Shown here one piece after another: positions 56,813 through 64,000 of a stretch of 64,000 nt of DNA. Source of the DNA: Aphrophora alni (taxonomy: Eukaryota > Arthropoda > Insecta > Hemiptera > Aphrophoridae); the NCBI GenBank assembly GCA_963513935.1, contig OY740772.1:99157340-99221339 (forward strand). Direction: 5' to 3'. Position 1 is the stretch's first letter. Each line of letters starts with the position of its first letter. The notes under the pieces are model-generated. The model was not told the DNA's origin, ran no database searches, and saw only the letters and a list, made by a program, of their open reading frames with translations. The translations under genes were made by a program, and so were the position numbers.

Positions 56813-57123
56813 TTTATATTTTAATTTTTTATTATTCCATTTTAAACTTCTTCAAGAATTGGAGCAGAAACCTAAACCAGTGTTGTTATTGGTCCTTATA
56901 CAACAACTGTGAGTATTAATTACACAGCCGTTCAGATGAAAGGGTGCTTCATAGGTCGAAATTCCTTAGAGTGGCAACAATACAATTTAAAGAAGAACTG
57001 ATTATAAAAAACGGCTGAATATTAAATCCCAACATAGAGGTATCCATTTTGTTTTGAGATAAATCAAAAAATAACTCAGCTAGAATTATTTTAAATTGAC
57101 ACTTACTTTTGAAAGACCCGGTA

Positions 57124-58190
57124 TATGCCCGAAAACGCTTCGATTTCAAGTTACGGCCTGCTAAATATTTCGCTCTGATTTATGCTCCAAGAGTGAAATA
57201 AGTTCAATAGAAACTAAAGGCAAGTTACAAAAGGTTGGCTTTTATAAAAAACCAAATGTGGCTTTTAATACGTTGCAATTAAACGAACAAAAATCTTTTT
57301 CATAATACTATTACATTTTTTCCACGAATTTATGAAAGTATTGATAAATCAAACAGATTACAAATTACATGTTGGAAAACGATAGTTACTTTCAAAAGTT
57401 GTATTAGTTTAAATCATCAAATTTGGGTCACAAAATATCTAAGCGTTATATGAAACTTTTTTCTATACCTAGAATCAGTTCCTGAAGTATTGTCATTCAA
57501 ATATTTAATAGCCCTGTAGCCCTTATCATATACAGAGTGTTTCAACGTCAGTTTGGTAAACTTTGGTAGGTGGTACTGGATATCAAAGAAAATCATTCCT
57601 ACAAACAACGCCCAAATATGCTGCGTTTTTCTTCTACTTGTCTGTTTTTTTCTCTCTTCAAAAAACGAGGTATAACTTGAGAACGGATTGTTTATCGATA
57701 CCACTTTTTGAACAATGTTTTATATTATTAGTTTATAGAATATTACAATTCTTATATTTACTTCGCTTAGCCGTTTCAAAATGGCGTTTATTAAACTTTT
57801 TTTTCCATTTCAAATATCTCGAAAACCTCTGATTTTACAAAATATATTTAGTGCTTTCAATGCTGAAAAAGATATCTTTATTTATGTTTATTTATGTTTA
57901 TGATAACCGAAATATCGGGGGGGACAAAAAAAAAATCTAAAGAACCCAAATGATTACGTAATTATTAATCCCCTCTTATTTCTACGAGCTAGGAAGGTAC
58001 TTTATAGCCGGTGTCCCAAAACTCTAGCTACTTTCCTTGTAAATTTTGAAGTAATAATATTTTAGAAGAACAGATAAGAGTTTTTGGTTTCCAGCAGTTT
58101 GGAGCCAACTTTTAAAGTAACCAAAACGACATACATTACCATAACAAAAGTATGTCTGTTGTAGTAAATTACGAGGATTTCGTTTTATTT
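57124..58190. repeat. CAGAGTGTTTC-type element end plus AT-rich DNA
   Basis: TATACAGAGTGTTTCAACGT at 57532 resembles the terminal repeats of the TA-flanked elements. Inside are CGTTTCAAAATGGCGTTTAT and AAATATCTCGAAAACCTCTG, phrases of the same kind as in 29159-29886. The right end is not clear; AGCCGGTGTCCCAAAACTCT near 58007 is another terminal-repeat-like phrase. Overlapping open frames on both strands at 57417-57832 are shadows. Confidence 0.45.
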
Positions 58191-58194
58191 CTGT

Positions 58195-58430
58195 TGTTGT
58201 TGCTGTTTAAAGGTGAAAATCCTCTAGGCCATCATCTTCTTAGACTACTAGCCCTGGAGTACTCTAATAGCGTCAGGGTCGGAAGAGAACAAAAGACGGT
58301 CAAGAGCGACCTAATAAAAGAGATGAAAGAGAAGGATCTAACCCAAGATAACATGAAAAAAGTTGTAGATCGAGCTAGGTTCCTAAGGATTGCCACGGAA
58401 GTAACTCACCAGTGCTCCTGAGGCAGTCAA
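58195..58430 (+). repeat. R1 dispersed repeat
   Basis: TTTAAAGGTGAAAATCCTCT, CCTGGAGTACTCTAATAGCG, TCAGGGTCGGAAGAGAACAA, AAGGATCTAACCCAAGATAA and GTAGATCGAGCTAGG. The 89-codon frame through it is a repeat shadow. Confidence 0.85.
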
Positions 58431-58945
58431 AGAATTCATATCTAAAGTATATTCCTAACTTCTCAGTTATGCAATTTGTAGCATGTATGAACAAATATTA
58501 TGGTGAAACAATGCTTTAAAAAAATACATCATTCTAGCTTATCAAGAACAGGGATTTGCTCTTGCGATTGTCGGAAAAATTGCTCACAGTATTTTTAATG
58601 AACAAGATAGAGGAAAAAATTGATGTTTCCAGATGAAACCGGAAACTTGCTCACCGGAAATGTTCAACTCTTCCCTTTAACAATGGCAGAAAGTGTGAAA
58701 GAGTTAATTGGGGCGTGACAAGATGCAAGCTTTACGAAAGCAGTGTGCTTGGATGCTTTTAATCAGTATATATTATACATTTGCGAACAAACAAAATAAT
58801 GTCCTTATTTTTATATTTAGCTATAGTTGTTGGAACTATCGGACTGAATGCATAGATAATGCTATTTATTAATCTGTGTTTTGATTTTCTTGTTGTTCAA
58901 ATACAAAAACCCTTTCGGTCATGATCGTCTTATCTTGTTGTATTT
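58431..58945. other. Gap with an R1 5' fragment
   Basis: 58890-58935 reads TTGTTCAAATACAAAAACCC then TTTCGGTCATGATCGTCTTA, an R1 5' end. Nothing else is supported. Confidence 0.5.
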
Positions 58946-58949
58946 GTAC

Positions 58950-59240
58950 AGATGGCGACCAATACGTTTGGGTCCTTAGAATCTAGACTTGAACAAAATT
59001 TTATCAAAATCGTTAGAGCCAATTTTGAGAAAGTGGTAACTTTGTGTTTATTTATAACTTACTTTCAAATTATGAGTTATCAACAAAATAAGTCCTGAAA
59101 TATTCCCAAAATATGCACATATACATTATAGACAGACATGATTCCAAGAATCACTTGTTGGTAGTCAGGTAACTTATACCGATATCGATTTTTTAATCCA
59201 ACACAACTCTATACTGTATTACGTATTTTAAAGAAATAAA
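58950..59240 (+). repeat. Family B dispersed repeat fragment
   Basis: TTTTATCAAAATCGTTAGAG, CCAATTTTGAGAAAGTGGTA and AAATATGCACATATACATTA. Confidence 0.6.
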
Positions 59241-59356
59241 AATTGAGGAATATCCGTACGTATCTTTCTAGTCAAAATTAGCTGATCCGATGTATGACAC
59301 ACTAGTTGTAGCCTATATCACGAAAATTTATTTTTTATTTTCGTTTATTTCTATTT

Positions 59357-59392
59357 GTCGACGCGTTTCGGATTTCCTCCATCTTCAAGACC
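59357..59392 (-). ncRNA. Hammerhead-like motif (pair member 1)
   Basis: Minus strand: TTGAAGA (59382-59388), T, GGA/TCC hairpin, GAAACGCGTC (C cleavage residue), followed by GAC that pairs with GTC before the core. The first core residue is T instead of C. Confidence 0.4.
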
Positions 59393-59548
59393 TACTTTAG
59401 TAATGGATTCGTCAGTTAAGGACACGTCTATATATATACAGCTTTGTCACGCCCCTACCACCAGGCTCCGCCTACCACCAAGCTCAGTATCTCATGTTAT
59501 TTACTTTGATGAATTATTTCTTTAACATTTTTATGTTCGATTGGTTAT

Positions 59549-59585
59549 AACGAAGATGGAGGAACTCCGAAACGTGTCGGCAAAT
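59549..59585 (+). ncRNA. Hammerhead-like motif (pair member 2)
   Basis: Plus strand: CGAAGA (59551-59556), T, GGAG/CTCC around GAA, GAAACGTGTC. It is a diverged inverted partner of the motif at 59357-59392, 160 bp away, so the two may be arms of an inverted-repeat element like those at 21751 and 43030. Confidence 0.4.
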
Positions 59586-60270
59586 ATAAGTATAATAAGT
59601 AATAAGAATTGTACCCAGATTAATTGTGTAGCTAATAGGAGATATAATTATTATAATAAGGAATTTACCTACTTTTCTTCCTTACGTGGAGAAAACTCAG
59701 AAATGAAACGCAAAAAATGATTTTTTTTATTTTTTATTGTTTATATAAAACTTTGCTACACCCTTAGAAAATCGATAGGGGTAATCATTTAAAATATTTG
59801 CTTTGTCTGTAAAAACACTATTTTTTTAGGTTGGCAAAATTTCAGGATAAAAATTCTTAACCAACAGTCCTTTAAAATTTCTCAAAAGTTATATATTCAC
59901 TTTTTCAAAATGTTTAAAAGGAACGGGACTTTTGATTTGAGTTTTTAAAAGTTCAGGAATAAAAAAAACAGATTAAAAACTGTATTCAGGAAAAGGAACA
60001 AAAGATAATATCAGTGTTCGAGTTGAAATTCCCATTTGACGACAGAATCCATCGCACCTGTCAGGTATACAGGAAGCCCTAGGTGGAACAAATTGGATTT
60101 AATACGAATTGTGTCAACTCTAATATTGTATACATCTTGTCACATAGATCCTTCGCTAAGGAGAATATATTGTTTTATCTGAAAGAAAGATTTCATCTGT
60201 GTTGCTAACCTTCAAATTTATTTCAGGTATAGTCGGATTTGTTATTATATTTTGTAAGTACAATAAGCCT
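59586..60270. other. AT-rich gap
   Basis: No supported feature. Confidence 0.5.
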
Positions 60271-60274
60271 TCAC

Positions 60275-60465
60275 TTATAGTGTGGACTGGCTTATAAATC
60301 CTGAAGGACCGTCGCAGGATATACACTTTTTTCATGTAGTCTTGAGTTAAATGCTTCTCTTTCGTTTTTTCAGGTCTCCCTTGAACAAATCCTTTTTTCT
60401 TACAATTTTAATCCTGTAAAAGTATTTCAAGGCTTGAAATTTTCATTTTATATTTTTTCTTCCGT
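60275..60465 (-). repeat. R1 dispersed repeat
   Basis: TTTTCATGTAGTCTTGAGTT, CAGGTCTCCCTTGAAC and AAATCCTTTTTTCTTAC in R1 order; the 3' (left) end is diverged. Confidence 0.7.
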
Positions 60466-60474
60466 TGTACTTAC

Positions 60475-60935
60475 CCAGTATACGAAGGGTGGAGTAAATC
60501 TGGAGACTCCTCACATATCTTAGAGGCCTGTTAGCCACAAGACACTGACTTTAGCGAAACGAATGAAAGTATATACAGATCTACGAGGCTCTGTTAGATT
60601 AAGACGTCAGATAAGTAGTGATACACAATTACGAGGTTCAGAAAACTTATATAATAAATGTTTTAAACAAACTTACCCAACTGGGTAATTTCCCTTGTTC
60701 TACGATTTAACATTTTCTTTTTCTACAAGCCCTAAGAGAAACCATTTTTTTTTTACATTACATTAGAGAGTTATTTGTTAATGATGGAAGTTCAATTTTA
60801 TTATTATACATTTTTCGGATATTTGCCATCATTTGTGTGTTAAAAATCAAAACACGACTCATGATAATAATAACATTAGAGAGAATCTGCTTGTATTACA
60901 TTATATGATGGGACTGAGTAAGTAGTATGATGGCG
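60475..60935 (-). repeat. Family C partial copy
   Basis: Complement of family C: AATTACGAGGTTCAGAAAAC, AAACAAACTTACCCAACTGG, GAGAATCTGCTTGTATTACA and TGATGGCGTTCATCAAT. Confidence 0.75.
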
Positions 60936-60947
60936 TTCATCAATTTG

Positions 60948-60992
60948 TTTTTTATGAAGATGACCGAGAGATTTGTTCTTTTAAAGAACAAA
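60948..60992 (-). repeat. R1 5'-end fragment
   Basis: AAGATGACCGAGAGATTTGT then TCTTTTAAAGAACAAAAAC is the complement of the R1 5' end. Confidence 0.65.
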
Positions 60993-61540
60993 AACTACAA
61001 AACCCTTGAAGGCCGGCCAAATCTGTTCGTGAAATATAATCACTTCACCTTCATACCACACAAAGCAAATATTGTTTCCACGAAATCCTGGTTTTGTTCT
61101 GTGGACTGTCAACTAGTCGCATTAAAAGATTTTATACCAATGACGTTATTATACTGCTAAGTACTTCACTTGAAGGATAATTGTTAAATGAAAGCTCGAC
61201 AGAAACATGATTTAATTGTAGCTAGTGCCTCACTGTAGTACTCAGCTTTCTTTCCTTTACTTGGAGCAGAGAGAACCTTTTAATAATTTACAGGGATAAG
61301 AAGGAGGATCATTATCAATTAATTGTACTTTCCACATTCCGCCATGCATTCCCGTTCACTTTATGTTTCATACACACATATCTCCACACGTTTTTACTAA
61401 GGGCTTGAATGTTTCCACTTAAGTGATATCAAATGATTTGCAACAATTAGTTACAATATTTTTTATATATATACTACATGCGTAGTATATAGAGAGAGTT
61501 ATCTAATGTGTCAAAAAAATTATGTTGTGGTTTTTGCTAA
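60993..61540. other. Non-coding gap
   Basis: No supported gene. Confidence 0.5.
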
Positions 61541-61542
61541 TA

Positions 61543-62225
61543 TACTGGGTCTTTCAAAATTGGGTTAAAACTTTAATTGGCCATTTGTTTTTTAACTAGA
61601 ACAAATGAAGTACATGGAATTAAATTTTTTAAATAAAATAAAGATAAATCCTTACTTGTTAGGATTATTGGACAGGGTTCGAAGTGGCCACCATTCTCTT
61701 CCTGGAGAAGCAGTAGTCTTTCCTCTATGCTATTCGCGTTTTTTTTTTTTTTTTTAACCAAATACGTTTAAAGTAATTGCTTCTTTAATTCCTACGATTT
61801 CATCTCTTACGATTAAAGGTCTTCCTGACCTCTTGATGTGCCCAACGGACTCGGTGGTTTCAAACTTACTGTAACAAGCTTTTTATACGCGACTACACTG
61901 CACGGTCCGTCCCTCAAACCGTTGCGAGTACAAAACTTTCTTAACCCGGCTGATAAACTCTGTTCACATTCATTTTAACACTGGACTGAATTAATGCTAT
62001 GCGATTTTGTACAGATAAAGTCATGATGGAATAAAATTAATCAATTAATTGTAAATTACTAAAACTTTACCACTTACTAGTTTCCAGTTGCTATGGCAAC
62101 AAAGAAATAGCAGTGAAAATAACAGCTGATGTTTTAATAAATCCCAATTATATCTGCATACAATAAAGAATTTTTCTCGGGGATTGGATAACAATTAACG
62201 AAACCACAAACATTAAAAAATTTAC
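61543..62225 (-). pseudogene. Second copy of the internally deleted Tc1/mariner-type relic
   Basis: The left end TACTGGGTCTTTCAAAATTG is terminal-repeat-like and close to the CCGGGTCTTTCAAA ends at 55773. On minus, 61780-61880 encodes KFETTESVGHIKRSGRP followed by LIVRDEIVG, the helix-turn-helix segment of this transposase class in one frame. 61685-61750 encodes IEERLLLLQEENGGHFEP, the C-terminal segment. The joint between them is the same as at 9050-9680. The right boundary is uncertain. A poly-T run (61740-61755) has grown at the joint. Confidence 0.75.
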
Positions 62226-62249
62226 TTAAAAACCTCGGTATATGTTTTG

Positions 62250-63070
62250 ATGTCCCTAGAGTTCAAAAAGGTGGTTTTTGGAATAATATCTGTCTGTCAT
62301 TTGTGCAATGCTCTACAGCACAAACGCGCGAACCGGTTTTAATTACAACTTTTTATTTTTTGGCTGTCTTACACTCTTATTTTTATTTTTTGAAAACTCC
62401 TAATTTAGAGGTAGCTGGCTGCTCAAAGAAGCAAAATAATTATGATTTTCTCAATCAAATTTTACTCAAATGTAGCCTTTAGGGACTCAAAAATATTAAT
62501 CGCCATCTTTCTAAAAATGTCGCTCGTGTGTTATCTGTAAAAGCAAAAACAATCTAACATAAAGGTGTTATAAAAGACTTTTATTCTCAAAATCAGTTGT
62601 AACCCCAACCCCATGTACAAAACGTCAGTAAAAAAAACACATACCTAAGGTTTAGGATTGATTATATGAAAAAATAAAAACGAACATTAACTGATTTATT
62701 TTATCAGTAAAGCCAATTTTTGAGAAATTACGAATTTTATAATGGGCTATGACCTTTTTTTAAATCGATAATTCAAGGATCGTCATTTTTAGGAAATATC
62801 GACCAATTTGTTTTGGGGGGGGGGGTTCTTACAAGCTACATTTGATCAAAATCACTGAAGTTTGAGAAAATAGTAAATAAGTGTTTTTATGATTTATCAA
62901 TTTTTTTTAAACAAGTTCCGATATATAGTCAAAATTCTACATACTACACGTACAATAATCGAAAAACATCTACCCAAAAAAATTTTTTTTTAACCCACTA
63001 GACGTTAAAACTGATTATTGAACACAAAAACTCAACATCGATTTTTTGTTCCATCAGTTAAATTATAGTA
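62250..63070. repeat. Family B dispersed repeat, long copy
   Basis: ATTTTACTCAAATGTAGCCT, TGATCAAAATCACTGAAGTT, CAAGTTCCGATATATAGTCA and AAAACTCAACATCGATTTTT. A G-homopolymer occurs near 62815-62825. Confidence 0.6.
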
Positions 63071-63077
63071 GTAAATA

Positions 63078-63802
63078 GGGTGCCTGAAAGGAAACTTACC
63101 ATCCCTCTTATTTTTGTAAATATTTGCATTCTGTATGCTACAAACTCTTTAGATTAGAAGGGCAACAAAGCAAACATTGAGGTTATTTTCATTGTGGGGG
63201 CTAGGAGATTGGGAGTTCCTAAAACATTCAAATTGCAAGTATAGAGCTGTGATACCTCATTTTAAACGTCTTTATAATACAATGGCAACGAATGGTATTC
63301 TAACCAGCCGAAACTAAACGGCAGCCCAAAAAAGTTGGGCCTATATTATTTACGAAGTTAGATTGGTACAGTTTGTACTTTTGTATGACGTTAATGTGCT
63401 TTTACCTTATATTTTTTGGTTAGGTTAGGTTAAGTGGTGATTTAAGAGATTCCCCACAAAACATGAAGCAGTGAACCAACAATTAAAAAAAATTATTGCC
63501 TTGTCTTCTGTGTCGATCTTCCACACTAACTTCCCTAAATAAAACAACTCTTTTGACCGCCATTTTGTTTTGGGTGGTCAGAATTTAATTTTCTTATCTC
63601 ACAGAGACATTTAAAATGAGGTATCACAAGCCTATTTGAAATTGTTGAGCATCCCCCATTCCCTGCCTCCACAATTAAAATAACCTAAAACTTTTGCTTT
63701 TTTAGGTTTCCCCTCTAATCTAAGGAGTTTTCTGCAAAGAGAGAATTCATATCTCAAAATATTTTTGCAAAATAAGAGGGGTGTTTCTTTTCAGCCACCC
63801 CG
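63078..63802. mobile_element. TA-flanked fold-back element
   Basis: TA at 63076-63077 and 63803-63804. Left end GGGTGCCTGAAAGGAAACTT; right end in reverse CGGGGTGGCTGAAAAGAAAC, then CCCTCTTATTTT on both sides. Inner inverted blocks include GTGATACCTCATTTTAAACG against ATTTAAAATGAGGTATCAC, shared with 39186-39980. A short GGTTAGGTTAGGTTAAG run lies at 63418. No coding capacity. Confidence 0.8.
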
Positions 63803-63814
63803 TATACGTAGGTA

Positions 63815-64000
63815 TATAGAATAGAATAAATTTATTGCAACTTCAACCATTTTTACAACAAATAAAATACAAAATTAATTATGTTGCAAAAGCAGCCCCA
63901 ACAAGTTAAAACCCAATTACTGGGGTGCCATATATAACAAAATACCTAAGTCTGCGTAAACTATAGTAAAAGTAAAAGTTCAACAACCAAATACACAATT
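63815..64000 (-). mobile_element. 3' end of a non-LTR retrotransposon, running off the window
   Basis: On minus the sequence ends ...GCAATAAATTTATTCTATTCTAT, where a polyadenylation-like AATAAA is followed by a TTCTA-type short repeat tail. This is the usual 3' end of many insect jockey/RTE-like LINEs. No coding part is inside the window. Confidence 0.5.

Larger units (their letters stand above)
55773..57121 (-). mobile_element. Tc1/mariner-type element with CCGGGTCTTTCAAA ends and TA target site
   Basis: Flanked by TA (55771-55772 and 57122-57123). Left end CCGGGTCTTTCAAACGTAAC; right end in reverse CCGGGTCTTTCAAAAGTAAG. Similarity continues over about 30 bp (TGNCAATTTA). Inside is a minus-strand transposase pseudogene split by a second element at 55901-56517. 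Without that insert the element is only about 730 bp, so it is itself a deletion derivative of a full-length transposon. Confidence 0.85.

Noticed and set aside
57417..57832. Overlapping open frames of 95 and 89 codons on opposite strands
   Set aside because: Phe/Leu-rich shadows inside a CAGAGTGTTTC-ended repeat; no family pattern.

Overview
This is a window of eukaryotic nuclear DNA, AT-rich and almost entirely non-coding. GGTTA/TTAGG pentamer runs at several places, Tc1/mariner-type transposase relics and an insect-like repeat landscape point to an insect; a hemipteran is my guess and is not proven. There are no bacterial or phage features, and I found no rRNA or tRNA gene. Most open frames over 60 codons are chance runs in AT-rich or simple-repeat DNA.

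One convincing protein-coding exon is present, on the + strand at 27465-27644. It has a polypyrimidine tract plus CAG acceptor, a 59-codon proline-rich reading frame far less AT-rich than its surroundings, and two overlapping donor sites 9 nt apart. Its text (PYAAQFPQNG near the start, QQTVS at the end) resembles the N-terminus of the RNA-binding Fox-1 (RBFOX/A2BP1) splicing regulators. On that reading the rest of the window is long intron or 5' flank of that gene.

The remainder is a dense mosaic of repeats. (1) R1, a roughly 250-bp dispersed repeat without obvious terminal inverted repeats, is present in more than 20 full or partial copies; one copy is flanked by a 10-bp target duplication. 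(2) Family B is a set of diverged pieces recognisable by TTTGATCAAAAT-like phrases. (3) Family C is at least 700 bp long with about nine copies. (4) Family D is a pair of 300-400-bp copies. (5) Fold-back or terminal-inverted-repeat elements lie at 14472-15005, 29159-29886, 39186-39980, 54047-54377, 55773-57121 and 63078-63802, many with TA-flanked CAGGGTGTT-like or CCGGGTCTTTCAAA ends. (6) Transposase pseudogenes of the Tc1/mariner superfamily lie at 9050-9680, 43361-43620, 55848-56812 and 61543-62225. (7) Short elements and palindromes carry a recurrent CTGANGA-N-hairpin-GAAAC motif with the layout of a type I hammerhead ribozyme, at about ten sites. Two of these short elements are flanked by 13- and 14-bp direct repeats, which suggests retroposition.

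Two large tandem arrays appear to have grown inside dispersed repeats. A 14/15-bp satellite of about 960 bp (11188-12148) sits within an R1 copy, and a 138-bp tandem array (18397-19168) sits within a family C copy. Other arrays are a GGTTA-containing minisatellite (10020-10465), a 59/51-bp array (2297-2575) and an uninterrupted (AG)80 tract (32628-32787). Nested insertions are common. The clearest is a 617-bp inverted-repeat element with a 9-bp target duplication that splits a transposase pseudogene at 55901-56517.
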